Of a stretch of DNA of 64,000 nucleotides, positions 23,470 to 35,770 are shown one piece after another; within the stretch, counting starts at the first letter, position 1, and each line of letters opens with the position of its first letter. Position numbers and translations under genes: made by a program. The notes under the pieces are model-generated. The model was not told the DNA's origin and did no database searches. It saw only the letters and a list, made by a program, of their open reading frames with translations. The DNA is from Cyrtodaria siliqua (lineage: Eukaryota; Mollusca; Bivalvia; Adapedonta; Hiatellidae): contig JAWPHD010005547.1 in assembly GCA_037043455.1 (NCBI GenBank), positions 1 to 64,000 on the forward strand, read 5' to 3'.

Positions 23470-25135
23470 AAAGTAAACATGCTGATAATAATAGGTATTG
23501 TTGCATTGGAGAAACACAGTGTTTTATAAAAATACATGCTGATAATAATGGGTATTGTTGCATTGGAGAAACACAATGTTTTATAAAATATACATGCTGA
23601 TAATAATAGGTGTTGTTGCATTGGAGAAACACAGTGTTTTATAAAATAAACATGCTGATAATAATGGGTATTGTTGCATTGGAGAAACACAATGTTATAA
23701 AATATACATGCTGATAATAATAGGTGTTGTTGCATTGGAGAAACACAATGTTTTATAAAAAACACATGCTGATAATAATAGGTATTGTTGCATTGGAGAA
23801 ACACAAGGTTTTATAAAATATACATGCTGATAATAATGGGTATTGTTGCATTGGAGAAACACAATGTTTTATACAATATACATGCTGATAATAATAGGTA
23901 TTGTTGCATTGTAGAAACACAATGTTTTATAAAATATACATGCTGATAATAACAGGTGTTGTTGCATTGAAGAAACACATACACATGCAAAATATACATG
24001 CTGATAATAATAGGTGTTGTTGCATTGGAGAAACACATACACATGCAAAATATACATGATGATGATAATAGGTAGTGTTGCATTGGAGAAACACATACAC
24101 ATGCAAAATATACATGCTGATAATAATAGGTGTTGTTGCATTGGAGAAACACATACACATGCAAAATATACAGGCTGATAATAATAGGTATTGTTGCATT
24201 GGAGAAACACATATGCAAAATATACATGCTGATAATAATAGGTATTGTTGCATTGGAGAAACACATACACATGCAAAATATACATGCTGATAACATGCAA
24301 AATATACATGCTGATAATAATAAGTATTGTTGCATTGGAGAAACACATACACATGCAAAATATACATGCTGATAATAATAGGTATTGTTGCATTGGAGAA
24401 ACTCATACACATGCAAAATATACATGATGATGATAATAAGTAGTGTTGCATTGGAGAAACACATACACATGCAAAATATACATGCTGATAATAATAGGTG
24501 TTGTTGCATTGGAGAAACACATACACATGCAAAATATACAGGCTGATAATAATAGGTATTGTTGCATTGGAGAAACACATATGCAAAATATACATGCTGA
24601 TAATAATAGGTATTGTTGCATTGGAGAAACACATACACATGCAAAATATACATGCTGATAACATGCAAAATATACATGCTGATAATAATAAGTATTGTTG
24701 CATTGGAGAAACACATACACATGCAAAATATACATGCTGATAATAATAGGTATTGTTGCATTGGAGAAACTCATACACATGCAAAATATACATGATGATG
24801 ATAATAGGTAGTGTTGCATTGGAGAAACACATACACATGCAAAATATACATGCTGATAATAATAGGTGTTGTTGCATTGGAGAAACACATACACATGCAA
24901 AATATACAGGCTGATAATAATAGGTATTGTTGCATTGGAGAAACACATATGCAAAATATACATGCTGATAATAATAGGTATTGTTGCATTGGAGAAACAC
25001 ATACACATGCAAAATATACATGCTGATAACATGCAAAATATACATGCTGATAATAATAAGTATTGTTGCATTGGAGAAACACATACACATGCAAAATATA
25101 CATGCTGATAATAATAGGTATTGTTGCATTGGACA
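23470..25135. repeat. 58-bp satellite array with 368-bp higher-order repeat
   Basis: The basic unit contains CATGCTGATAATAATAGGTA, TTGTTGCATTGGAGAAACAC and a linker. In the left third (23470-23985) the linker is AATGTTTTATAAAATATA; from about 23985 it is ATACACATGCAAAATATA. From 24055 the array is organised into 368-bp super-units, with landmarks CATGATGATGATAAT at 24055, 24423 and 24791. Two are complete and one truncated, and they are nearly identical. Long minus-strand open frames (up to 400 codons) result from the repeat and are not genes. Confidence 0.97.
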
Positions 25136-25149
25136 AAAAAAACATCATA

Positions 25150-25375
25150 AAAGACGACGGTACACACACACACAATCGTACGACGGTACACGTACACAAG
25201 GTTACGATGGTAAACACAAAAGTGTACAAGGATACGACGGTACACACACACACAAGTGTGCGACGGTACACGTACTCAAGTGTACGACGTTAAACACACA
25301 TGGATACGACGGTACACACACACAATGGTACGACGTTACACGTACACAAGGGTACGATGGTACACACAAACGGGA
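25150..25375. repeat. Degenerate ACGACGGTACACACACAC minisatellite
   Basis: Units of about 27-33 bp combine GATACGACGGTACAC with CAC- or CGTACACAAG-type linkers. The array adjoins the 58-bp satellite. Open frames crossing it are artefacts. Confidence 0.9.
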
Positions 25376-25379
25376 ACAA

Positions 25380-25870
25380 CGGCACCCTATTGGAACCTTC
25401 CAATGCGCAATTGATTCTCGAGTCAGAAGTTGTTTACTTGGTATTTGGGCCATGTCATTGCAGAATCCGGCAATACTATCATCGAGTTTCATTTCACATG
25501 AGTCGGAACGTGGATTATTATTGGAGAAATCGGCTATTGCTTGATATGTGTGTTTTTTTGCTAATACCGTGTTGACAAGTTCTAACTGATAATGGTAAAG
25601 GTCTAACACCTCTATTATCTCTCCTGAAAGATCCGTCCAGAAAGCTCATGGACCTAGAGACAAAAGGAAAACAGAAATGATTCTTTTTTTTTCTCCAGTT
25701 AAGGCAATTTTTAATATGAAAAAAAATAAGTTTCTTTTTTTGTATTCAGCTAGGAAAATTAAGAGCAGTATAGCCATGCTAACCGGAAAAAACAATAAAA
25801 AAGATATTACAAAGATAAACCACCAATGGAAACAAGAGGCTAAAATCTAAAGTAATTCTTAATTGTGTAA
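25380..25870. other. Unique spacer, no gene recognised
   Basis: No exon recognised between the two satellite arrays. Confidence 0.4.
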
Positions 25871-25889
25871 TATCAAAGTCCAAAGTCAA

Positions 25890-27155
25890 AAGCACATCGC
25901 AACCAGTGCTTACCTGGACAAAATGAACATGGCAGCCCATGCTAACCAGGGTAAAATGAACACTGCTCCCAGTGCTAAACTCCATCAAATGACAATTGCA
26001 GCTCGTACAACCTGGGGAAAATGAAAATAGCAGCCCGTCCTAAACTCCATTAAATGAGCATTGCAGTCCATTCTAACCTCGGTAAAATGAACGTTGCAGC
26101 CCGTACTAAACTCGAAAAAATGAACATTGCATCCCGTGCTAAACTCGATTGAATGGACATTGCAGCCGTGCTAACGCGGACAAAATGAACATTGCACCCC
26201 GTGCTAAACTCCATTAAATGAACATTGCACCCCGTGCTAATCTCCATTAAATGAACATTGCAGTCCGTGCTAACCTGGGTAAAATGAACATTTCAGCTCA
26301 TTAAACCTGTGTAAAATTAACACTGTAGCCCGTGCTAACCTGGGTAAAATGAGTATTGCAGCCCGTGCTAAACTACATTAAATGAACACTGCAGCTTGTG
26401 CTAACCTGGGTTACATAAACCTGCAGCATGTGCTAACCTGTGAAAATGTACATTTCAGTCTGTGAAAAACTGCGTAAAATGAACACTGCAGCATGTGCTC
26501 AACTTGGTAAAATGAACATTGCAGTCCGTGCTAACCTGAGTTAAATGAACATTTCAGCCCGTGCTAAATTCTGCAGCCCGTGCTAACCTGTGAAAATGTA
26601 CATTTCAGCCTGTGAAAAACTGCGTAAAATGAACATTGCAGCTCGTGCTAACATGGGTAAACTGAATATTGCAGCCCGTGCTAATCTGGGTAAAATGAAT
26701 ATTTTAACCCGTGCTAACCTAAGTAAAATAAACATTGCAGCCACGTACTAAACTCCACTAAATGAACGTTGCACCCCATGCTAAACTCGATTAAATGAAC
26801 ATTGAAGTCATGCTAGACTCCATTAAATGAATATTGCAGCCCGTGCTAACCTGGGTAAAATGAATATTGCAGTCTGTGGTAAACTTAATTCAATAAATAT
26901 TGCAGCCCGTGCTAAATTGGGTAAAATGAACATTGCAGCATGTGCTAACCTGGGTAAAATGAACATTGCAGACCGTGCTAACCTTTGTAAAATGGACATT
27001 GCAGTCCGTTCTAAACTATAAAAAATGAAAACTTCAGCCCGAGCTAAACTCGATTAAATTGACATTGTCACCCATGCTAACCTGTGTAAAATGAAAATTG
27101 CAGCTCGTGCTAAACTCTACGAAATGAACATTGCAGCCCTTGCTAACTTACAGGG
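25890..27155 (-). repeat. 33-bp minisatellite, array 1 (minus orientation)
   Basis: Read on +, units follow AACATTGCAGCCCGTGCTAA then a variable CTGGGTAAAATG or CTCCATTAAATG segment. They diverge strongly. This is the reverse complement of the unit in the array at 29.5-33.0 kb. By length it holds about 38 units. Because 33 bp is eleven codons, parts stay open in a frame (for example 26827-27021), but no frame persists across the array. Confidence 0.93.
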
Positions 27156-27418
27156 GCATTGTAATCTAAAGTCATATATAGTTCTTGTCTGTGACGTAAT
27201 GCGGACACTGATATATATCAGTGAAACTGGTATTTTAAAGGTACATCAAAGTGCACTAATTTTCCAAATCGGTTGATAAATACTACTACTACTACTAGTA
27301 ATAATAATAACGTTGTTAATTTGATTTTGAGAGGGCATTTGCACTGCAAATTTCTACGATTTCAAGTTCATTTTTAGACTTTCTATCCAAAAATAGTTTG
27401 AAATCTAACTTATAGGAC

Positions 27419-27940
27419 CCTTAAAGGGACACTGTCCGTAAGTAAGCAGATATTGAGCATAACCAAATAACTGGCTGACTTTTATTCAGTGAAATGTATA
27501 CATAAAAACATGAGGATAGACCCTAAGAAGTATGTAGGAATACATTCGTGAGTTTGAAAAAAAAAAAGTTTTAATTATTATATGTAAATAAAGTGGGACC
27601 CATAATATTTACCTTTTCTGCGATCACGTGACTTCCATTAGCGCATTAGATTTTCACCACAGTATGTATTGCGAAATATTTATAGCCCGCTTAGCTCAGA
27701 CGAGAGCGTTGTCGACCACTTTACACTCACGCACACTATTATTACGGCGAGTGTAATTTTAGTTTGGGCTGCGAGTTCAAACGCACAAAGCGGATTTACT
27801 TTTTTTGTACCGCGATTGAATTCCGTTAAACAATCTTGCTTTCAATTAGTAAATATTCAATAATGTTTAGTGTGTAATGTTTGCGAACATAATTATTGTG
27901 TGTTATAAGCTAAACGTTACGGAGAGTGTCCCTTTAAAGT
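27419..27940. mobile_element. TIR element (MITE-like) with a tRNA-like core
   Basis: The left end CTTAAAGGGACACTGTCCGT (about 27419) is matched in reverse complement by ACGGAGAGTGTCCCTTTAAAG ending at about 27938, giving terminal repeats of about 22 bp. Internally, GCCCGCTTAGCTCAGACGAG (about 27684) looks like a tRNA 5' half with A box, and GCGAGTTCAAACGC (about 27771) like a B box. A non-autonomous DNA transposon containing a tRNA-derived segment is the simplest reading. The open frame 27669-27863 inside it is not supported. Confidence 0.7.
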
Positions 27941-28184
27941 TTGATCACGACATATTAAAGCTAATTGAAATCTATTTTTTCTAACCCACAATAATGAGAT
28001 TGTTGTGAGACGTGTCAAAAACGGTATTTTGGCTATAAAATATTTTGCATTCACCAATTAATATTCATCTCCAGTGGTATGATATCTATAGTTTATATAT
28101 GTATTGCTGAAAACCATCGAGCATGTCAGAACTTTTAAGAAATGAATAATGAGGTAAATAAAATGATTACTATGTACGTGAGGT

Positions 28185-29085
28185 AACGTGTACTGTACTG
28201 TAATGGAATGTGATGTGGTGTCGTTTGGTGTGTTGTGGTGTTGTGTGTTGTGGAGTGGTGTGGTGTGGTGTGGTGTGGTTTGGTGTGGTGTGGTGTGGTG
28301 TGGTGTGATGCGGTGTGATGTTATGTGGTGCGATGTAGTGTAATGTAATGTTATGAAATGTTAATGTAATATAATGTAATCTAATGTTAATGATAATGAA
28401 ATGTCATGTCATGTCATGTCATGTCATGTCATGCAATGTCATGTACTGTACTGTTATGTTAATGTTAATGATAATGCTAATGTAATGTAAAGTAATGTTA
28501 ATGTAATGCCAGTGTATTGTAATATTAATGTAATGCAATATAATGTTAATGTAATTCCATGTAATGTCATGTCATGCTAATGTAATGTAATATAATGTTA
28601 ATGTTATGTCAATGTAATGTAATATTAATGTTAATGGAATGTCATATCATGGTAATTTAATGTAATATAATGCTAATTTTATTTCAATGTAATATTGATG
28701 ATATTAATGTTAATGTAATGTTCATGTAATGTAATGTTATGTAATGTAATGTAATGTAAGCTGTATGTAGTGTAGTCTAGTGTACTGTACTGTACTGTAC
28801 TGTACTGTACTGTACTGTACTGTACTGTACTGTACTGTACTGTACTGTACTGTTATGTAATGTAATTTAATGTAGTGTAGTGTAGTGTAGTGTAGTGTAG
28901 TGCAGTGCAGTGCAGTGCAGTGCAGTGCAGTGCAGTGCAGTGCAGTGCAGTGCAGTGTAGTGTAGTGTAGTGTAGTGTAGTGTAGTGTAGTGTAGTGTAG
29001 TGTAGTGTAGTGTAGTGTAGTGTAGTGTAGTGTAGTGTAGTGTAGTGTAGTGTAGTGTAGTGTAGTGTAGTGTAGTGTAGTGTTC
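28185..29085. repeat. Pentanucleotide array with successive variant blocks
   Basis: Almost every pentamer fits TGTNN or TGNNG. Blocks in order: (GTGTG)n about 28205-28315, mixed TAATG-type about 28330-28780 with a pure (ATGTC)n patch at 28401-28430, pure (TGTAC)n about 28781-28850, (TGTAG)n about 28874-28900, (TGCAG)n about 28901-28954, and (TGTAG)n about 28955-29082. The minus-strand open frame 28737-29162 (LHYTT repeats) is an artefact, since a 5-bp unit read in triplets gives a 5-residue repeat. Confidence 0.97.
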
Positions 29086-29443
29086 ATGCATTTTGCAACC
29101 TTTGTTTTGCTATTTTTTTGAGTTTGAGGAACATAAACTCTATAAATGAAGACACTTTCCATACAAAAAAAGAACTACTCTATAGTGTTAAAATTTGTTT
29201 CAACTAAATTTGTCATTACAACCGTTTGAATATTTCCAAAAACAGATGTGCACACTTTCTTTTTTGACTAAGTATAGTTAGAGCTGATATTTATCGAATG
29301 TTTATCTCTTTTTAGTTTTTAAACATTCGCCTTATTCAAGCAACATCGGTTTTAAGATTCTTTTTCGACCCAAATTCAAAACAAATGGCGGTTATTTTCC
29401 GTTTAGTTCAGCTTTGTGGATGCACTAGCTTGTGATGATATCT

Positions 29444-29759
29444 TTCCGGATAGCTCACTTGTTTAGCAAACACCATATGGTATATTGCTACAGGGACAAC
29501 GTAAATCAAATGGTGGTTTAGCTCTATATGTTCATTTAATGGAGTTTAGCACGGGCTCCGGTGTTCATTTTACCAATGTTAGCGCGGGATGTAATATTAA
29601 TTTCCGGATAGCTCACTTGTTCAGCAAACACCATATGGTATATTGCTACAGGGACAACGTAAAACAAATGGTGGTTTAGCTCTATATGTTCATTTAATGG
29701 AGTTTAGCACGGGCTCCGGTGTTCATTTTACCAATGTTAGCGCGGGATGTAATATTAAT
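29444..29759. repeat. 158-bp tandem duplication at the start of the 33-bp array
   Basis: The segment starting TTCCGGATAGCTCACTTGTT at 29444 is repeated almost exactly from 29602. Each copy spans a unique part (CACCATATGGTATATTGCTA) and the first two 33-bp-type units, so the duplication happened after the satellite formed or arrived. Confidence 0.95.
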
Positions 29760-32700
29760 TTTACCCAGGTTATCACGGACTGCAATGTATATTTAATGAA
29801 GTTTAGCACGGGCTGCAATGCTCATTTAACCGAGGTTAACACGGACTGCATTGTTAATTTTACCAAGGTCAGCAAGGGCTCAAACGTTAATTTTACCAAG
29901 GTCAGCAGGGGCTGCAATGTATATTTAATGAAGTTTAGCACGGGCTGCAATGCTCATGTAACCAAGGTTAGCAAGGGCTACAATGTTCATTTAACCAAGG
30001 TTAGCACGGCTGCAATATTCATTTTAACAAGGTCAGCACGGGATGCAATGTTCATTTAACCCAGGTTAGCACGGGCTGCAATGTTCATTTAACCAAGGTA
30101 AGCACGGGCTGCAATGTTCATTTTAACCAGGTAAGCAGGAGCTGCAATGTTCATTTTAACTTTGTCAGCACGGCTACATTTTTCATTTTATGCAGGTTAG
30201 TGTTCATTTTATGGAGTTTAGCACAATATGATGTTCATTTTACCCCGGTAAGCACGGGCTGCAATGCTCATTTTACCCATTGAGCTCGTGCAGCAGTATT
30301 CAATTTACTCAATATAGCGCGGCTGCAATGTCCATTTAATGGAGATTAGCACGGCCTGCTATGTTCATTTTACCCCGTCTAGCACGGGCGGCAAAGCTCA
30401 TTTAATCCAGTTTAGCATGGGTTGCAATGTTTATTTAATATAGTTTAGCACGTTCTGCAATGTCCATTTAATGGTGTTTAGCACGGGCAGCAATTTTCAT
30501 TTTACCCAGGTTAGCACTGGCAGTTATATTCATTTTACCCAGTTTAGCACGGGCTGCAATGTTCTTTTTACCAGGTAAAGCATGGGCTGCAATGTTCATG
30601 TTACGCAGGTTAGCACGGCAGTAATGTTCATTTTACACAGGTTAACAGGGGCTTCAATGTTCATTTCATGGAGTTTAGCAAGGGCTGCAATATTCATTTT
30701 AACCAAGAAAGTACGGGCTGCAATGATCATTTTACCCAGTTTAGCACGTGCTTCAGTGTTCAATTCACCATACTTAGCACAGATGAAATGTATATTTAAT
30801 CGAGTTCAGCACGGACTGCAATGTTCATTTTACCCAGTTTAGCACGTACTGCAGTATTCAATTTACCCAGTTTAGCACAGTTTGCGAAGTTCTTTTAATC
30901 AAGTTTAGCACGGCTTGAAATGTTTATTTAATATAGTTTCGCACGGGCTGCAATATTCTTGTTACCCTTCTTAGCACGTGATGCAATGTTCATTCTACGC
31001 AATGTTCATTTAATGGTGTTTAGCACGGGCTGCAATTTTCATCTTACCCAGGTTAGCACGGCTGCAATATTCATTTTACCCAGTTTAGAACAGGCTGCAT
31101 TGTTCTTTTTACCTGGGAAAGCAGGGGCTGTAATGTTCATTTTTCCCAGTTTAGCATGGGCTTCAGTGTTCATTTAATGGAGTTCAGCACGGGCTGCAAT
31201 GTTCATTTAAATCAGGTAAACACGGACTGCAATGATCATTTTACCCAGTTTAGCACGTGCTTCAGTGTTCAATTTATCATATTTAGCACAGATGCAATGT
31301 TTATTTAATCGAGTTTAGCGCGGGCTGCAATGTTCATTTTACCCAGTTTAACACGGACTGTAAATTTCGTTTAATCGAGATTTGCACGGGATGCAATGTT
31401 TATTTAATATAGTTTATCACTGGCTGCAATGTTCATTTTACACAATTTAGCACGTGCTGCAGTGTTCATTTAATGTATTTGAGCACGGGCTGCAATGTTC
31501 ATTTTACCCAGGTATATACGGGCTAAAATGTCCATTTTATCCAGATAAATACGGTCTAGAATGTTCATTTTACCGAGATGAGCAAGTGCTGAATGTTCAT
31601 TTTACCAAGGTTCGAACGGACTGCAATGTTCATCTAATAGAAAATGCACATTTTACCCAGGTGAACACATGCTGCAGTGTTCATTTTACGGAGATTTACA
31701 CAGACTGAAATGTTCACTTACCCAGGTTAGTACGGATTGCAGTGTTAATTTTTCCCAGGCTAGCACAATCTGTAATGTTCATTTAATGGAGATTAGCACG
31801 CGCTGTAAGGTTCATTTTACCCAGATAAACACGGGCTAGAATGTTCATTTTACCCTGGTAAGCACGGGCTAAAATAATTAATGTTCATTTTACCCAGGTA
31901 AGCACGGGCTAGAATATTTTTTTTACCCATGTAAGCACGGCTAGAATGTTCATTTTACCAAGGTTAGAATGGACTGCAATGTTCATCTATTGGAGTTAAG
32001 CACGGGATGCAATATACATTTTCAACAGGTTATCATGGGATGCAATGTTCATTTTAACCTGCTAAGCACGGGCTGCAATGCTCATTTAATCGAGTTTAGC
32101 ATTGGCTACAATGTTCATTTTACCTAGGTTAACACGGGCTACAGTGTTCATTTTACCCAGGATATCACCGGCTGAAATGTTCATTTTACCCTGGTAAGCA
32201 CGGGCTGCAATGTTCATATAATGGAGTTTAGCACGGGTTGCAGTGTTCATTTTACCTATGTTAGTACCTGTTACAATATTCATTCTACCCAGGTTATCAC
32301 GGACTGCAATAATCATTTTACCGAGGATAGCACGAGCTGCAATGCTGATTTAATGGAGTTTAGCACGGACTACAATGTTCATTTTACCCAGGTGAGCACA
32401 TCCTGCAGTGTTCATTTTACCCATTTTAGCACAGGCTTCAGTGTTCATTTAATGGAGTTAGCATGGGCTGCAATGTTCATTTTACTAAAGTTAGCACGTG
32501 CTACAAAGTTCATTTTACCCAGATTTGCAAGGGCTGAAGTTTCATTTTATCCAGAGTAGTACGGGCTGCAATGTTTGTTTAATGGAATTTAGCACGGGCT
32601 GCAATGTTAATGTTATCCAGGTTAGCACGAACTGCAATATTTATTAAATGGAGTTTAGTACGGGATGCACTATTCATTTTACACAGGTCAGCATGGGCTG

Positions 32701-32970
32701 CAATGTTCATTTTAACCTGTTTAGCACGGGCTACAATGTTCATTTTACCCGGGTTAGCACGGCTGCAGTGTCTATTCAAACGAATTTAGCACGGGCTACA
32801 ATGTTCATTTTGTCGAGTTGAGTACGTGCTGCACTGTTCGCTTTACCCAGTTAGCACGAGCAGCAATGTTCATTTAATGGTGTTTAGCACGGGCTGCAAT
32901 GTTCATTTTACCCACGTTAGCACGAGCTGCCATGTTCATTTTATCCAGGTAAGCACGGTCTGAGATGTGC
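29525..32970 (+). repeat. 33-bp minisatellite, array 2 (plus orientation)
   Basis: Units follow AATGTTCATTTTACCCAGGT then TAGCACGGGCTGC, with a frequent alternative middle ATTTAATGGAGTT. By length there are about 100 units. They are strongly diverged, with short indels. The unit is the reverse complement of array 1. Open frames such as 29643-30059 (NVHFTQVSTGC-type) and 32221-32559 follow from the 11-codon period. Confidence 0.95.
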
Positions 32971-33194
32971 TTTGGATTCCGTGTTTTACGCCCGTAGTGT
33001 GTAATGAAATATATTACACAATTAATTTATATTTAAGCCTCTTGTTTCCATTGGTGATTTATCTTTGTAATACCTTTATTGTTTTTTCCTGATAGACTGC
33101 TCTTAATTTTGTTTGCACACAGGCGCATAACAATCCATATTAAAACACACTTCAGGTCTCGCACTACAATTACTTTTCCATAGGGTTACTGCAC

Positions 33195-33560
33195 AGCCTA
33201 TTCCAAGAGTACCCCCCGAGTACTGAATACTCCTTATTTTAGAGACCGAGTACTGAATTCTATTTAGCTCCTGACAAAAATTCTAAGTATAAAATTACAA
33301 AGGGCAATAACTCTAATTTGAATGATGACCTAAAACACTTAAGAGCCGGGATCTGCTAGATAAATGAAGGCCAGATTATCAAATGTAGAGCTTTATTTAC
33401 ATTTTATGATTTTTTTGTACATATTTGGTTTTAAAAATACATTGTATGAGTACTCAATACTAAATAGTGTGTTCTGCGAGTACTGCGTACCAGGCTCGTG
33501 CGTACTGAATACCGCCCAAAACGCCCTGAATACTGCGTACCAAAAGTGTGTGTGGGGGGG
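33195..33560. repeat. Scattered GAGTACTGAATAC motifs and a poly-G run
   Basis: GAGTACTGAATAC, GAGTACTGAATTC, GAGTACTCAATAC, GTACTGAATACCG and CTGAATACTGCGTACC recur between 33218 and 33541, followed by a G run of about 17 at 33552-33568. This may be the end of a mobile element. Confidence 0.6.
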
Positions 33561-33574
33561 GGGGGGGGTTCAGC

Positions 33575-34000
33575 CTCATTCCAACATCTGAGCTTCAAAG
33601 CTGGGCATCAGACCTTGTTGTTGGTTTAATATCTTCAGGATAGCCAAGACCAGTAATTTATAACACAGAAATACACAAGTTAGCCAGGCGAGTTTGTGAC
33701 CTGACAATAGAAATTTCATACACTACCTAGCTGAATACAAGAACTTGCTGGTGACCTTGACCTTTGACCTACTGACTTTAAAATCAATAGGGTTGTCCCC
33801 TCACTACATGCAGTTCACCTATGAAGTTTCACGAGATTTGCCCAGGGGTAGAGGAGTTATAGAGCGGACAATGTTTTTAATAATCAGGTGGAGAATACAA
33901 GAATCTTAATCATAATCTTGTAACACTGTGAACCCTGAGGTCACAGCATGAAGGGGGTAAACCTGAACTCATGATAACTCAGGATCACCATTTCAATAAA
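33575..34000. mobile_element. Dispersed repeat with GTGACCTTGACCTTTGACC
   Basis: The phrases GTGACCTTGACCTTTGACC (33751 on), CAATAGGGTTGTCCCCTCA and GAAGTTTCACGAGATTTGCC are typical of a widespread mollusc dispersed repeat. This assignment is from memory of the family and was not searched. Confidence 0.55.
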
Positions 34001-34430
34001 CTTGATAGACGACCATAAGATAATGCTACATGCGAAACTTTAGCACATTAAAATGCCCCTTTTGTGTGCCTCATAATTATTATGCTTGACATAGACGGTA
34101 AATAAGTAAAAGGACTTGGACTATTATATTGTTACTTTTTTATATTTGTTTTACTTACATTCCGAAACTTTTTTATGACACAAACATAGTATTAAGATTA
34201 ATAATAGTTTCACATTAACAATTGGGGTACCTCTTTAAGGGCCTCATTTCCCCAGGAGACATCGGTCCACTGGCGTTTTTCCTGCTTTTTATTTAAAGGT
34301 AATGCCTTAAAGTTAAAACCATGAATAGTTTCATGCTTTCTTCCGGAAGTCCACAATTATTTCTATACATACCACACTACGTGTATCAGTTAGTACAAAA
34401 AAATCACCTAAAACTAATCGTCCATATATA
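34001..34430. other. Non-coding stretch, no gene recognised
   Basis: No feature recognised. Confidence 0.4.
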
Positions 34431-34439
34431 CTTACTTTT

Positions 34440-35515
34440 ATCTACGTGATGCGTGAATGTATCTTCGTACAGTACCGTCTAAGTATTCATACCTAGTATT
34501 GCACGCAGTATAGGCAAACATATTGTTGTGTAAGTTGGCCAGTATTGAATATATATAGTACATGTATTTATCCATAAACACCCTAATTAATCTTTTATTA
34601 AACCATGTCTTTGCCTTATATACACTACCGGTACAGTTCATATAAGGCCGTAACATTTGACGATCGTCACCTTATACACAACCGGGCCAGTTCACACAAG
34701 CACTTTATTCCGTTATTAATGTATTTAAAGACAGTTATCTACCCCCGAAACATTGCTTAACCCCATTCTGTGGTATTCCCATTCTGTGGTAGAATGGTAG
34801 CCCACGACCAAAACGCTCTTCTCGGGGAATAATTTTCCCTTGAGAGACATTATAAAAAAGAGATTTTTTAAACCATACCGTTGCCTTATATACACTACCT
34901 TGACAGTTACACAGTCATTTGTACTATTTATCGTTAAACACTGTAATGAAAAGAGCGAAGAATTCGACGTCGTCGCCATATACACTGCCGGGACAGTCAG
35001 TCACCTACCCGCAAAACATTGCTAAACCCCATTTTTTGGTAGCATGGTAGCCCCAAAGAAAACGCTATTCCCGTGGAATACTTGCCCTTGAGAGTCATTA
35101 TAAAACAAACAAACATATCGTCGCCTTATATACACTAACGGGACAGTTCACACACTTGTGGTATGTATTGAGAAACAATCGTGAAATTTGGTCAATATTG
35201 AATAGCGTCATCGTTATATACACTACCGGGACAGCTCAGACAATTCTAGTACATGTATTTATCCATAAATACCGTATTCAAAAGACCGTAACATTGAAAT
35301 TCGGGACAGTTCACACATGCAATTCGTTCAATGAATAATGTATTTAAAGACATTTACCTACCCCAAAACAGTGATAAACCCAATATTAGTTTTGTAGCAT
35401 GGTAGCCCTCGAAGAAAACCCTCTTCCCGGAGAATACTTTCCCTTGAGAGGCATTATAAAAGAACCTTGGTTCTAAACCATATCGTTGCCTTATATACAC
35501 TTACAAACAATATAT
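34440..35515. repeat. Degenerate tandem repeat of about 250-360 bp, three copies
   Basis: Landmarks TTGCCTTATATACACTACC, GGGACAGTTCACACA, TACCCCCGAAACATTG.T, AGCATGGTAGCCC and CCCTTGAGAG.CATTATAAAA recur in the same order near 34610-34855, 34880-35105 and 35215-35465. All copies are diverged. No gene. Confidence 0.85.
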
Positions 35516-35564
35516 CATTCATTTAAGCACTGAACATTCGACATATCGCAAATATCAGCTGATC

Positions 35565-35770
35565 TATCTATGTATTTATTTATTCATTCATTCATTCATT
35601 TATTCATTTATTTATTTATTTGTTTGTTTGTTTAATGATTTCGTGTTTTTTTTTATTATTATTTTTTTTTTTTTTTTTATTCATTCATTTATTTATTTAT
35701 TTATTTATTAATTCATTTATTTATTTATGCATTCATTTATTTATTTATTTTCTTTGTTTTGTTTTGTTTT
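35565..35770. repeat. ATTT/ATTC tetranucleotide low-complexity tract
   Basis: Runs of TTTA and TTCA tetramers are interrupted by a T tract. Confidence 0.95.

Noticed and set aside
23811..25251. Long minus-strand open frames (up to 400 codons) rich in LLLSACIFCM and NNTYYYQHVYFA
   Set aside because: They are direct readings of the 58-bp satellite, with several overlapping frames open at once. The repeat explains them fully.
27684..27785. Functional tRNA gene
   Set aside because: A- and B-box-like sequences exist, but I could not pair the stems, and they lie inside a TIR element.
28737..29162. LHYTTLHYTT repeat protein
   Set aside because: A pentamer tract read in triplets; no start or flanking context.
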